From NCBI GenBank assembly GCA_020160935.1, contig JAIUPL010000012.1:1-64000 (forward strand): a DNA stretch of 64,000 nt. Reading direction: 5' to 3'. Positions within the stretch are counted from its first letter, which is position 1; every line of letters begins with the position of its first letter. Made by a program: the position numbers and the translations under genes. The DNA is from Bacteroidota bacterium. Lineage in GTDB: Bacteria; Bacteroidota; Bacteroidia; Chitinophagales; Saprospiraceae. Under the pieces are notes generated by a model. That model did not search any database. It saw nothing but the letters and a program-made list of their open reading frames with translations, and was not told the origin of the DNA. Shown one piece after another: positions 8,083 through 16,856 of this stretch.

Positions 8083-8201
8083 ACCCGCTCTTGCCTACCA
8101 TTCCATTTCAGTTTTCTGCTCCCTGAGCATTTTCCTGGCGCTTCGTCAGCGCTTTTCATTTCATTAACCTCCGTTCCGGCGGCGATATACCGGATTATGC
8201 C

Positions 8202-9173
8202 ATGTCAAACGCCCGCCTCCGCGCAATCGGGATGTACGTTCCGGAACGTATTGTGAACAATCAGTATTTTGAAGAAATAATCGAGACGACGGACGAATGG
8301 ATACAGTCGCGCACAGGCATCAAGACCCGCCGGTATGCAGCGCCCGATCAATTTACCAGCGACCTCTGCGTACGCGCTGTGCAGGATTTGGCCGCGCACT
8401 ACGATGGTACGCTCGATGATGTGGATATGATCCTGGTTTCGACAGTCACACCCGATCAACCCATGCCGAGCATGGCCTGTCTGGTACAGTATAAACTGGG
8501 ACTGCAAAAGGCCGGCGCACTCGACATTTATGCTGCCTGCGCGGGTTTTGTGTATGGCATCACGCTGGCCAAAGGCCTGATTGCTGCCGGCACGCACCGC
8601 AAGGTTTTGGTGATCGGCGCGGAAACACTGACACGGGTAACCGATTTTACGGATCGCAGTTCCTGCATGTTGTTCGGCGATGGCGCCGGCGCGGTGCTGA
8701 TAGAAGCCGATGCAACGGGAAACGTCGGGTTTTGTATCACCGGTGCACACGGTGAAGGTGGAATCGACCTGTACATTTCCGGATTTGCCGACACCCTCGA
8801 CGGACATCCGATTTCTAAAAATGGCAAAATAGTGCAAAACGGCCGCCGGGTGTTCAAATGGGCCGTTCAAACAGTGTCCAGCAAAATGCCCGAACTCGCC
8901 CAGGCCAATGGACTGACCATCGATCAACTGGACTGGTGCGTACCACACAGCGCCAACCTGCGCATCCTCGAAGCCATTTGTAAGGAAGCGGGATTTCCGA
9001 TGGAAAAAATGCTGGAAAGTATCGTTGACTACGGCAACACCTCCTCTGCAACAATCCCGATTGCGCTGTGCAAGGCTGTACGCGACGGCAAGGTGAAAGC
9101 GGGCGACAAAATTATGTTGTTCGGCTTTGGGGGCGGGCTGGCGTATTCCGGCACGGTGATTACCTGGGGGTAA
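8202..9173 (+). CDS. fabH: Beta-ketoacyl-ACP synthase III
   Basis: FabH condenses an acyl-CoA starter with malonyl-ACP to begin fatty acid synthesis in the cytoplasm. The protein (323 aa, normal length) keeps the full catalytic triad: Cys113 in AACAGF, His249 in PHSANLR and Asn279 in GNTSSATIP. The FGDGAGAVL and C-terminal GFGGGLAYSG motifs are also present. Start at ATG 8202, with MSNARLRAIG leading into the first strand. Its promoter and a fragment of codons 59-75 were duplicated upstream at 6356-6518. It is not in a fatty-acid gene cluster here, so it may be one of several KAS III paralogues in the genome. Confidence 0.93.
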   Translation: MSNARLRAIGMYVPERIVNNQYFEEIIETTDEWIQSRTGIKTRRYAAPDQFTSDLCVRAVQDLAAHYDGTLDDVDMILVSTVTPDQPMPSMACLVQYKLGLQKAGALDIYAACAGFVYGITLAKGLIAAGTHRKVLVIGAETLTRVTDFTDRSSCMLFGDGAGAVLIEADATGNVGFCITGAHGEGGIDLYISGFADTLDGHPISKNGKIVQNGRRVFKWAVQTVSSKMPELAQANGLTIDQLDWCVPHSANLRILEAICKEAGFPMEKMLESIVDYGNTSSATIPIALCKAVRDGKVKAGDKIMLFGFGGGLAYSGTVITWG

Positions 9174-9205
9174 TTTTGGGCAAACATTTATAAACCACTA
9201 TACAT

Positions 9206-9526
9206 ATGCTTGGAATACTGTTACTCTATTTTATTGGCGAAAAATTTTACAAACTCGCAGCATCATTTGAAAAAAGCCAGTGGGGCTATGCCATACTTGG
9301 AATTGTCTCCTACTATGTCGGCACGTTCATTTTTGGCGTGTTGTTGTACATAGGCGTGGATGCCATGGGTGGAAATGCGGAAGAAGAACTGAACTCCACG
9401 GCGGTGAGTGTAATTGCTGTCCCCTTTGGATTATTGAGTTGTTATGCACTTTATATGATCCTGAAAAAGAACTGGGAAAAAAACAGCGTGGAGGATTCAG
9501 AAGTGCTGGACGATATGGATGTCTGA
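9206..9526 (+). CDS. Small membrane protein, unknown function
   Basis: The product has 106 residues with hydrophobic segments at about 1-12, 27-50 and 66-85 and a charged acidic tail (NSVEDSEVLDDMDV). The start is ATG 9206, 32 bp after the fabH stop on the same strand, so co-transcription with fabH is possible. I recognise no family. It is probably a small inner-membrane protein. Confidence 0.6.
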   Translation: MLGILLLYFIGEKFYKLAASFEKSQWGYAILGIVSYYVGTFIFGVLLYIGVDAMGGNAEEELNSTAVSVIAVPFGLLSCYALYMILKKNWEKNSVEDSEVLDDMDV

Positions 9527-9591
9527 GTCCCTCTTCATTTGTCAATATGGATATTGAAGAAGTACGATCAACAGGATTTCTCGCGATGTGA

Positions 9592-9984
9592 TTAGTGCAA
9601 TTTGAGTCCCCCCCCAATTTTGGTCAAAGTCAGGGTTCGGGATCGTGTTTTTTGTAGGTTGTTTCCTGTAGATTTCCCGCAGAGTATTTTCCCGTAGAGT
9701 ATTTTCAATTGTTTTCTGTAATCCGTACCCGGCGGACCATCCTGTTTGATTTCGTCCAGAATAGAAAATTGGAACTGCTCTTCACCGAAAGTATTCCAGT
9801 CCTGCTGGAGTTCCTTGTTCAGGTGGTTGCCGAACACCAGTTGGGTGCGATGCCTGTTCCAGATTTTATCGAGGTTGGGGCTTCCTTCGATGTACATTTT
9901 ACCGTTTGTCAGGTTTTTCACCTGAAATACGCCCATACGCTGGGGTGTTTCCTTGTATTGTTTGATCAATTCTTTTCTGTTCAT
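9592..9984 (-). CDS. GIY-YIG nuclease-like protein with repeat-derived C-terminus
   Basis: The 130-residue frame begins MNRKELIKQYK, a start shared by small GIY-YIG proteins of Bacteroidota. Residues about 15-90 (MGVFQVKNLTNGKMYIEGS, NKELQQDWNTFGEEQFQFSIL) are the GIY-YIG domain, though the first motif reads GVF rather than GIY. After DYRKQL (about 90) the family normally continues to a conserved LEKLQPYGE-type end. Here the sequence instead runs into a 15-bp tandem word (CCCGCAGAGTATTTT at 9670-9710) that also occurs in the repeat at 34454. The natural C-terminus has therefore been replaced by repeat-encoded residues. Activity is doubtful. Confidence 0.65.
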   Translation of the reverse strand: MNRKELIKQYKETPQRMGVFQVKNLTNGKMYIEGSPNLDKIWNRHRTQLVFGNHLNKELQQDWNTFGEEQFQFSILDEIKQDGPPGTDYRKQLKILYGKILCGKSTGNNLQKTRSRTLTLTKIGGGLKLH

Positions 9985-10103
9985 TTGTATGATTTTGCGG
10001 CAGAACGCATAAAGATATGAAGCAGTTCCGTGGATACCAGGCTATATTTCGGTTCCACAGCACTTAGAAACTTTTTTAAAACAGTTTCTTACAATTACCA
10101 CAC

Positions 10104-10820
10104 ATGCACGATTCCGAAACTTCCCGCCTTTCCCGGCTTGCGGCCATCCTGACCCTGCTGCAAACCAAGCGCCTGCTGACAGCCACCGAAATTGCCCGGC
10201 GTTTTCAGGTGAGTATTCGCACGGTGTACCGCGATATTCGGGCGCTGGAAGCCGCAGGTGTACCAGTGTATACGGAAGAAGGCAAGGGTTATTCCCTGCT
10301 CGAAGGCTACAGGTTGCCGCCCGTGGCATTTACCGAAAACGAGGCGCTGGCACTGATTACGGCAGAACAACTGGTGCAAACATCCAAAGACGCTTCATTG
10401 ATCCGCGAATTTTCAGAAGCCATTGTAAAAATCAAGGCGGTCCTCTCGCATCGCAACAAAACCGCTGTAGATCTGCTATCCCGAAGGGTCGTGATCGGCA
10501 GCAATATGGAACAAACGCGCAGCAGCGACATCCTGATCGATGCTCAGCGGGCGCTGACCTCGCACAAACTGATAGAAATTGAATACACGGCTTCTGATGG
10601 CCGGGAAAGCAAACGCGTCATCGAGCCCTTTCTGTTGTACAATTACAGCCTGGAGAACTACTGGATTCTGGTGGCTTTTTGCCGCAATAAAAACGATTTT
10701 CGCGCTTTTCGGCTCGATCGCATTCGAAAGGCCGTATTTCTGGATACCACCTTCGAGCCGCATACCATGACCATCGAGCAGTATGTAAAAAAATATGCGC
10801 GTACGTACAACAACCCCTGA
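10104..10820 (+). CDS. WYL-domain transcriptional regulator (YafY-like)
   Basis: The product has 238 residues. A winged helix-turn-helix spans about 20-75 (ATEIARRFQVSIRTVYRDI, then GVPVYTEEGKGYSL as the wing). A WYL domain spans about 140-205 (EIEYTASDGRES, YWILVAFC, FRAFRLDRI). WYL domains sense small ligands or nucleic acids and control the attached DNA-binding domain. The next gene downstream (61 bp) encodes a DinB-family protein, a pairing often seen with YafY-type regulators, so local regulation of that gene is likely. Start ATG 10104 (MHDSETSRL). Confidence 0.88.
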   Translation: MHDSETSRLSRLAAILTLLQTKRLLTATEIARRFQVSIRTVYRDIRALEAAGVPVYTEEGKGYSLLEGYRLPPVAFTENEALALITAEQLVQTSKDASLIREFSEAIVKIKAVLSHRNKTAVDLLSRRVVIGSNMEQTRSSDILIDAQRALTSHKLIEIEYTASDGRESKRVIEPFLLYNYSLENYWILVAFCRNKNDFRAFRLDRIRKAVFLDTTFEPHTMTIEQYVKKYARTYNNP

Positions 10821-10881
10821 CATACCTCTGTCATTTCCCCGTCTAATCTTTGCAGCATCATTTAAAAACAAAAATTTGACC

Positions 10882-11397
10882 ATGTATCTGCAAAAATTAA
10901 TTACCAATTACGCCGCATATAATCAGTGGTGCAACGAGTCACTCGTTCAATGGATGTCGGGTAAACCGGAAACAGATTTTTACAAACAGGTTGCGTCGAG
11001 TTACCCGTCTATGGCCCTGACGCTCAACCATATTCTGGCCGTGCAGGAATTCTGGTACTCCGTCATTACCCAAAACCCTCCCGTGAGCATGCGCTACATG
11101 GAAAAAAATCCCAATCATAAAGAGATTTTGCAGGAACTTCCCCAACAATCTTCCATGCTGACTGCCTATATTTCCGGCTTGAGCGAAGCCGATCTGCTGC
11201 AAGAGATTCATCTGGATACACCCTGGGTGAAAGGTGTTTTGCCACGGTACGAATTTATCCAGCATGTGTTCAACCACAGTACCTACCACCGAGGGCAGGC
11301 AGTTTCCATCGGTAGAATGCTGGGATATGAAGACGCGCCCATGACCGACTACAATTTTTACAACATGGTGGCTCTAAAACGAGGGGTGGAGGTGTAG
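10882..11397 (+). CDS. DinB-family protein
   Basis: The product is a 171-residue four-helix bundle protein of the DinB/YfiT superfamily. The metal-binding His triad is visible: His50 (LNHILAVQ), His132 and His136 (NHSTYHRGQ). Family members bind a divalent metal and include thiol-dependent transferases; the substrate here is unknown. I chose ATG 10882 (MYLQKLITNYAAYN), which matches the usual family start; the longer frame from 10795 overlaps the WYL regulator upstream. It is probably co-regulated with that regulator. A second DinB paralogue lies at 21468. Confidence 0.88.
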   Translation: MYLQKLITNYAAYNQWCNESLVQWMSGKPETDFYKQVASSYPSMALTLNHILAVQEFWYSVITQNPPVSMRYMEKNPNHKEILQELPQQSSMLTAYISGLSEADLLQEIHLDTPWVKGVLPRYEFIQHVFNHSTYHRGQAVSIGRMLGYEDAPMTDYNFYNMVALKRGVEV

Positions 11398-11478
11398 GCT
11401 CATCGTGATGGATGATTTCCCTCATGCAAAAAGCAGGGGTGGCCGCCGACTTTTGTGGCTTCAAAAAATGAATTTTAT

Positions 11479-11586
11479 ATGGCTACCCTGTTTTTTGCAA
11501 TTGTGATGCTGCACCTGCTCGCCGGTTTTGGATATATGATGTATCGCCTGAATGGGCCCGCAAAAAAAGAAGATACGCCCAGATAA
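11479..11586 (+). CDS. Small single-pass membrane peptide (35 aa)
   Basis: A 35-codon frame starts at ATG 11479 and ends at TAA 11586. It encodes one hydrophobic helix (about residues 3-22: FFAIVMLHLLAGFGYMM) followed by a positively charged tail (RLNGPAKKEDTPR). The shape, with a helix then basic residues, is that of a small inner-membrane protein. It sits in the 195-bp gap between the DinB gene and a convergent gene whose stop is 7 bp away. No family is recognised, and chance cannot be excluded. Confidence 0.4.
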   Translation: MATLFFAIVMLHLLAGFGYMMYRLNGPAKKEDTPR

Positions 11587-11592
11587 CAGGCA

Positions 11593-12333
11593 TCAGCCTT
11601 TGTATAAAAGCATCTTGTTGCCGTTCTGTGCGGTGATCAGCATTTTCCCGTCTTCAATATAGTATTTCCCAAGTAACTGGGTTTCCGTTTTACCATTGAT
11701 GACAGACTGAAGGTACAACTGCCCACCTTTGGTGTACCAGATTACGCCCTCCACCACTCCCGAACCCTGATCGGAGGAAGACCCGCTCCAGTCGGAACCG
11801 CTGGTAACTGTACGGCTGCCCCCGTCGGCCAGACGTCCATCGGCATAAAAGATCATTACACTTTCGCTCGACATAGAACCTTGTCCGTACCCGCTGTTGT
11901 AATTGGACTGGTGCGTCCATCGGCCTACCACTGCTGGATCACGGCGCGCATCGGAAGGTATGGACTGCGAGGGTGCTGCAACGACGGCGACCTGCGCGCC
12001 TGCTTTTTTCAGGTCGAAAGTGATGATTGCCCCCATCATGGAGAGATTCAGGTTGAGGCTGGTACCATTGAGCACGCCGCTGAGTTGCAGGTTCAACCCG
12101 AGCGATTTTTCCGTGCAGGTGCCTTTCAGGTTTTTTCCGGTGGATTGTGCGGCTACTTCATACGTCATCTGGCTGTCGTTGATAGTGCCCGTGTAGGTAT
12201 TTGCAGCCGTCGTTGAAAGTTTCAGAACAACCGGATCGCCATTGTAAGTGCCCGTGTAAGTGCCGGAAAAATCCTGTGCGACCAAATTTGAGACCGACAA
12301 AAACAGCAGAGCGGCTGAGACAAAAGAATGCAT
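11593..12333 (-). CDS. Secreted protein with repeated GTYTGTYNG-like beta strands, unknown function
   Basis: The product has 246 residues with a signal peptide of about 19 residues ending VAQ. The N-terminal half (about 20-110) is a lipocalin-like beta sheet (FSGTYTGTYNGDPVVLKL, TYTGTINDSQMTYEV, GTSLNLNLSMMG). A linker rich in Ala, Val and Pro leads to a C-terminal half (about 135-246) with another beta-rich domain (VGRWTHQSNYNSG, GVIWYTKGGQLYL, GKYYIEDGKMLIT). Both halves resemble uncharacterised periplasmic domains of Bacteroidota. It is preceded by a 143-bp inverted repeat. No ligand or partner can be inferred. Confidence 0.7.
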   Translation of the reverse strand: MHSFVSAALLFLSVSNLVAQDFSGTYTGTYNGDPVVLKLSTTAANTYTGTINDSQMTYEVAAQSTGKNLKGTCTEKSLGLNLQLSGVLNGTSLNLNLSMMGAIITFDLKKAGAQVAVVAAPSQSIPSDARRDPAVVGRWTHQSNYNSGYGQGSMSSESVMIFYADGRLADGGSRTVTSGSDWSGSSSDQGSGVVEGVIWYTKGGQLYLQSVINGKTETQLLGKYYIEDGKMLITAQNGNKMLLYKG

Positions 12334-12403
12334 CGTAAGGGAAGGTTTTGTTCGTGTTCAGGTGATTTTGGATTGAGTAAAGATAAAGGAAAAGTGATGA
12401 TAC

Positions 12404-12546
12404 ATGTGTGATTGTGCGTTTTGGGCATTTGTTCGGCTATGCCCCTTGTAGAGGGATGGGAACACCGCGTCAGCCGTTTCATCCGTGTTCCCATCCCTCT
12501 ACAAGGGGCATAGCCGAACAAATGTCCAAAACGCACAATCACACAT
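12404..12546. repeat. Long inverted repeat (62-bp arms)
   Basis: Arm 12404-12465 pairs with 12485-12546 with a single mismatch around a 19-nt loop. The arm contains TTGTAGAGGGATGGGAACAC and GGCTATGCCCCTTGT; the latter word recurs near 58563-58588. There is no T-tract. It lies between the start of one secreted-protein gene and the end of another, all on the minus strand. Confidence 0.9.
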
Positions 12547-12589
12547 ATCTAACCCCATCCGACCACAGAGACACCAGGCGCCACGTATT

Positions 12590-14263
12590 CTACCTCAATA
12601 CCACTAACGGCCGTGCGGCAATACCACCCGAAGTAAGCAATTGAAGGGTGTACACGCCGGATTGCCATGCGGCCACGTCGAGATCACAAGTTGTTTTTGG
12701 AAGGTCATACAGGATGCGGATCAAGCGGCCGGAAGCGTCGAAACAACGGATTTCGTGTACGTTCAGGTTTTCATAGCCAATTTTTACGTGTGTTGCCACC
12801 GGATTGGGTTGCAAGGTGATGGCTGTTGGAGGCAATTGCACGTGTGGCGCCTCCAGTACACCCCCACTGAAACTCTGGTCATAGGCATCCTGTATCTGTG
12901 CAATATCTTCAAAAGTGCTGCCCAGCCCACAAGGCAAGTCCGGGTTGGGATGCACCGTCCAGGCGAGGTTAAATTCCTCAATTTGACCGGGAAGCACCAA
13001 ACCCAATCGGTGACTGGCAACGCCACTACGGTCGCTGGGAGCAATATTGGCCGTACACATCGACCAGCCGTTAGCATCATTGGGTGCATCGGAGAAAATA
13101 AAATCCACCGGCGCGCCGCCGCTGAGATACCCGCTGCCACCATAAGTAAGCGGCGTGCCGTCATCCCAATGTCCATTGAGCAGGTTGTAGAACGCTACCG
13201 GCGTATTGAATGTTAACGGCGTATTCGAGGAATTGGCAATCGATTTATCCATGGATACATTCAAAAAAGTAAGCGACTGCACAGGCGGAATGCTTTCAAA
13301 TACCGGAAGGCCGTTGCATGAACTCCCGGCAATCCCGTCCACCGCATCCATATTGTATGCGTACATGGTATGAAGCGAAGGGGCCGTGCCTACATAATCA
13401 TCTGCATAACAACCAATGTCAAAATCGGTCCACATTCCGATGAAACAAGAATCGATGGGTTCCGTGGTTCTGAAAATCAGTTTGTGAGAGGTGAATACGG
13501 TATTGTTCAGGAGCGAATCGTTGAAAGCCCATGCCATTTGCTGCACTTCCACCGGGAAACCTTGTCCTCCCGAACTCGAATGCAGCGCGCCTGCGCCCTG
13601 ATCATTGAATACACACCAAATCATTTCATCGGGCACAAAAGGCAAATGATCGCGGAGTTGCACCACAGGATAATCACCTGCAAGCGGATTATACATACCA
13701 TCGTCGTTGGCGTCGTAAAATGGCGCCAGGCTAACATTGCTTTGTGGCAAGTCAAAACCCCATACATTGAAAAAAAACGGATTGCCTCTGCCCGGCCAGC
13801 CCATAATGTCCGGAAATTGTGCCTGTGCGCTCGCTGGATCGTTGGCAAGAACAGGCAATGCCTGCAAAAATGCTGCAACATCCTGGCCTTTGACCAAAAA
13901 ATGCTTGTCCCAATTGCTGCAATCGCCTTCCGTCGTTTGCCCGTCCTGCGTCAGTGGCCCCGGGAAAAAATCCGTTTTCCCATTGGCCCGATAGGTGGCC
14001 GCAGCGACCCGGAGGTTACCACCTGCATCCAAGCCACCCAGCCATAGTCCGGCTGTGAAAATCGTACCCGGCCCATCGCCATTTTCATCAGGGTTGGGGA
14101 TGAAACGCCCTTCCAGAAAGTTGGTAAACAAATCGCCGGCATTCAGAATACGCGCCTGAATATTGTTGCCATGCAAGTCGATAGACGACTGCGGTTCGGT
14201 GCATACCTGCGCATACAGTGGCTTAATTAGTAAAATGAGCAGGAGTAATGGTATTTGCTTCAT
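12590..14263 (-). CDS. Secreted protein with T9SS type A C-terminal sorting domain
   Basis: The product has 557 residues with a signal peptide of about 18 residues (MKQIPLLLLILLIKPLYAQ). The long N-terminal part has many Asp/Gly-rich loops (FYDANDDGMYNPLAGDYP; NPDENGDGPG) that look like calcium-binding turns. It matches a common family of Bacteroidota surface proteins without known function. The last ~80 residues are a sorting domain: ITLQPNPVATHV, IRCFDASGRLIR and GVYTLQLLTSGG. Export by the type IX system to the cell surface follows. The stop lies about 45 bp from the inverted repeat at 12404-12546. Confidence 0.85.
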   Translation of the reverse strand: MKQIPLLLLILLIKPLYAQVCTEPQSSIDLHGNNIQARILNAGDLFTNFLEGRFIPNPDENGDGPGTIFTAGLWLGGLDAGGNLRVAAATYRANGKTDFFPGPLTQDGQTTEGDCSNWDKHFLVKGQDVAAFLQALPVLANDPASAQAQFPDIMGWPGRGNPFFFNVWGFDLPQSNVSLAPFYDANDDGMYNPLAGDYPVVQLRDHLPFVPDEMIWCVFNDQGAGALHSSSGGQGFPVEVQQMAWAFNDSLLNNTVFTSHKLIFRTTEPIDSCFIGMWTDFDIGCYADDYVGTAPSLHTMYAYNMDAVDGIAGSSCNGLPVFESIPPVQSLTFLNVSMDKSIANSSNTPLTFNTPVAFYNLLNGHWDDGTPLTYGGSGYLSGGAPVDFIFSDAPNDANGWSMCTANIAPSDRSGVASHRLGLVLPGQIEEFNLAWTVHPNPDLPCGLGSTFEDIAQIQDAYDQSFSGGVLEAPHVQLPPTAITLQPNPVATHVKIGYENLNVHEIRCFDASGRLIRILYDLPKTTCDLDVAAWQSGVYTLQLLTSGGIAARPLVVLR

Positions 14264-14445
14264 AATTGGAAGTTTGAATTGGAAAACATTCGATAATACT
14301 CCTCCAAGTAAGTCTGATGTTTGATTTCTGAAAAGATAGAATGAGCAGGAATAGAAAAATTACCAGCGAATACAGTGTTTGAGTGAGTAAGACTGAATAA
14401 CAAAGTATATTTCTGTTCCAAACATCATTCAACAATACGCACTCT

Positions 14446-14602
14446 ATGAAAAAAAACGGGATCAGTTATTATCAAATATTTTTCGTCTGTTCGGCGATGG
14501 CCCTGTTTTTTTTATTCATGGAATGATAACGGCCAGTACTTCAAGTATTTCTGGTACGAAGAACGGGAACAGCAGGCGTATTATTTTGAATTCGATTTGT
14601 AA
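14446..14602 (+). pseudogene. Remnant of a small membrane-anchored protein gene (frameshifted)
   Basis: An ATG at 14446 opens a 26-codon frame (MKKNGISYYQIFFVCSAMAL) that stops at a TGA near 14525. One base out of frame, the reading continues through NGQYFKYFWYEEREQQAYY to a stop at 14602. A single frameshift would join a hydrophobic N-terminus to a charged, aromatic tail of about 25 residues. The product is not recognised. The rest of the 14264-14693 gap shows nothing else I can support. Confidence 0.3.
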
Positions 14603-14693
14603 TTCGATGGATCGCTCGGGCATTTTTTTGAACTGAGTCATAAAATGCCGGGACAGTTCTACTATTTTTCGGCCGTAAAATATTTGTTAAATC

Positions 14694-15281
14694 ATGTCAG
14701 ACAGCATCGACACCCAACCTGCCGACATCCATGCCATTCAGTTTGCCCAAAGCAAGAACAAGATGCTGGGGATTGTAGTGGCCCTCTTTCCTACATTTTA
14801 TGGCGCACTCAAAATCCTGAAAGATGGTCCGGCGCAATTGAACCAACTTTTCCAGGGTGCAGCATTTTTGCTGATTCCGATGGCATTGCTTGCGATTGTG
14901 TTTTTTATGTGGTTTCTGGTGTATGTGTACAAAAAATTGCGCGACAACAAACCAGGCCTGATCGTGTCAGATGAAGGCATCACCGATCATTCGAGCGCCG
15001 TAGACGCCGGTTTTATTCCCTGGTCGGATGTGGAGGAAATCAGCGAAGGCAGCATACTGGGCTCCCACTACGTGCGCATCAAGGTTCGGAATATCGATGC
15101 ATACATCGACAGGCAGCCCAACGCCCTGAAACGCTTTATGATGCGGCGCAATCACAGAACGTTCAAAGCGGGACTGGTCATTTCTACCGGTTATATCCGA
15201 TGTTCTTTTGAAGAATTAAAAGACCTGCTGGAGCGAAGGTTTCGGGCCTATCGGGAGGCACACGGACAGGTGGCGAAATAA
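14694..15281 (+). CDS. STM3941-family membrane protein
   Basis: The product has 195 residues. Two hydrophobic segments (about 24-42 and 55-80) form a membrane hairpin. A cytoplasmic PH-like domain follows (GLIVSDEGITDHSSAVDAGFIPWSDVEEI, then a strand with HYVRIKVRN). This is the pattern of the uncharacterised STM3941 family. The function is unknown, and PH-like domains in such proteins may bind membrane or protein partners. ATG 14694 is a clear start. It is convergent with the small minus-strand ORF at 15285. Confidence 0.75.
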   Translation: MSDSIDTQPADIHAIQFAQSKNKMLGIVVALFPTFYGALKILKDGPAQLNQLFQGAAFLLIPMALLAIVFFMWFLVYVYKKLRDNKPGLIVSDEGITDHSSAVDAGFIPWSDVEEISEGSILGSHYVRIKVRNIDAYIDRQPNALKRFMMRRNHRTFKAGLVISTGYIRCSFEELKDLLERRFRAYREAHGQVAK

Positions 15282-15284
15282 GAT

Positions 15285-15416
15285 TTAAAAGTTTTTCCGC
15301 GCTTCAAAGTACTGCTCAAGCGAGGTTTCGCCCGTCTGGGGCGCCAACAAGTCATGGTTATGATGGAGGTACTTTTTTAGGGTAAAATTATTGCGAATTA
15401 TGTGTCGTGTGTGCAT
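15285..15416 (-). CDS. Short ORF (43 aa), unknown
   Basis: A 43-codon minus-strand frame runs from ATG 15416 to TAA 15285. It reads as a plausible protein rather than random sequence (KKYLHHNHDLLAPQTG, then SLEQYFEARKNF), with His-rich and charged residues and no low-complexity. It stops 3 bp from the convergent STM3941-family gene. No family is recognised. It could also be the tail of a degraded gene. Confidence 0.3.
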   Translation of the reverse strand: MHTRHIIRNNFTLKKYLHHNHDLLAPQTGETSLEQYFEARKNF

Positions 15417-15543
15417 TGCCAGGCCTGAGATTTATCATTATTTTAACACTACAATTACAAAGAACTTAACCTACTTTTTCTGCGTGTCGTTCCATTTTTG
15501 CATGACACAACCAAATCACTTCACTTTCATTAAAAACCACAGT

Positions 15544-16080
15544 ATGACAAAGCATTACGTTTCTACTTTTCTATGCCTTTTATTTGCACTGGGCGCCCTG
15601 GAGGCCCAATCCGACTACTCCGAATACGGAGGCAAGGTCAGCATCGGCGTTTCTATTCTGGATGGGTTCGGCATTCCGGTGCGCTATGTGATGGGCCACA
15701 ACGTAGCGGAACTGGGTGCCTATTCAGGCACCATCATTGAGTTTCAGGACGATGAAATCAATGGCATTTATGCCGTGCCAATGATCGGCGCCGGTTACAC
15801 CTATTTTGGCAACCGCTTTTTGAAGCAAAAAAAGCGGGTAAATAAAATCCGCGCACATGGTATTGCACTGAGGGTCAATCAGATACTGGGTGATTATTCC
15901 ACCACGATTCCATCGCTGTCCTGGGCGCAGGAAACCTTCAGAGAAGGACGAACCAACAAGTCATTCACGTTCGAATTGGGTCTGCAATATGCTTTTGCCA
16001 ACGTCGTTGATCGCCCGGTAACCATTCAGAACAGTGTGGGCATTCGCCTGCGCTGCCAGTGGAATTTTTATTTGAGATAA
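15544..16080 (+). CDS. Secreted or outer-membrane beta-barrel-like protein, unknown
   Basis: The product has 178 residues from ATG 15544, which gives a proper signal peptide (MTKHYVSTFLCLLFALGALEAQ); upstream in-frame codons are discounted. The mature part has alternating hydrophobic strands (GGKVSIGVSILDG, AELGAYSGTIIEF, SFTFELGLQYAF) and ends RCQWNFYLR, with a terminal aromatic as in outer-membrane beta-barrel proteins. A small outer-membrane barrel is the likeliest reading. Substrate and partners are unknown. Confidence 0.65.
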   Translation: MTKHYVSTFLCLLFALGALEAQSDYSEYGGKVSIGVSILDGFGIPVRYVMGHNVAELGAYSGTIIEFQDDEINGIYAVPMIGAGYTYFGNRFLKQKKRVNKIRAHGIALRVNQILGDYSTTIPSLSWAQETFREGRTNKSFTFELGLQYAFANVVDRPVTIQNSVGIRLRCQWNFYLR

Positions 16081-16180
16081 AACATCCTGCTCATTTTAGC
16101 CTTCCGGAAAATATTTCTGTTTTTTTCAGGCAACCTTTTTTCCCTTTGTGGATATAAAAGGTAACAAGCCAACAATAAAC

Positions 16181-16831
16181 ATGAATACCGGAAAGGCAAA
16201 CTTGTTGTTTCGAATACTGATAATAGTGTTACTCGGCCTGGCAGGCTGCAGCAAACAGGATCAGATCGAACTGATCGACCACCCGCCGGTGGTGGTGCCC
16301 GACACCACATTGATCAACTATTACGGCAACCTCTTGCTGGGTACCACCCCCATGCCTGCCGACACGATTTTTACCCAAATGCAACTGGGAGGCAACCCTG
16401 CCAACCCGAATGAAAACATGGGATATGACTTGCAAGCCCTCGTAGGTCAATGGCCTTCGTTTTTGTTGCACTGGGAGCCGCTCAGCCCCAACGAATCGGG
16501 TATCATGGAAGGAACCTACACCGGTTGCTGCGCCCTGACCATGACTGACAGTGCCCGGGCCCTGATTTTTCAATGGATCGTGGAGGGACGCAATCCGGCA
16601 GAGTATCCTTCACTAGATCCTGCCATCTCTTTTGAAACATACGACGCCTACGATGTGACCATCCAAATCAGCGACGTGATTGAATCGGTACGAACGGAAA
16701 TCATCGGTACCGACACCTTTCACCTCGACATGGCCCGGGTAAGGCTCAGCGGCCTGATGCGAAACGATAACAGCCATCTATACAAAGGTATTTCGGGAGA
16801 TTTCATTTGCTATTTTGGCAGAACCAACTAA
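16181..16831 (+). CDS. Lipoprotein, unknown function
   Basis: The product has 216 residues from ATG 16181. The N-terminus has a hydrophobic stretch ending in a lipobox (LLGLAGC, Cys about 23), so it should be lipid-anchored in the periplasm or at the surface. The mature part is acidic and Pro/Thr-rich at first, then beta-rich. I recognise no family. It ends 26 bp before the ECF sigma factor gene on the same strand and may share its transcript. Confidence 0.7.
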   Translation: MNTGKANLLFRILIIVLLGLAGCSKQDQIELIDHPPVVVPDTTLINYYGNLLLGTTPMPADTIFTQMQLGGNPANPNENMGYDLQALVGQWPSFLLHWEPLSPNESGIMEGTYTGCCALTMTDSARALIFQWIVEGRNPAEYPSLDPAISFETYDAYDVTIQISDVIESVRTEIIGTDTFHLDMARVRLSGLMRNDNSHLYKGISGDFICYFGRTN

Positions 16832-16856
16832 CACACTGATTCGGATATCCGCTTTC

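Noticed and set aside
12341-12600. Short ORFs across the inverted repeat 12404-12546 (both strands)
   Set aside because: The two frames mirror each other because of the palindrome; they are not genes.
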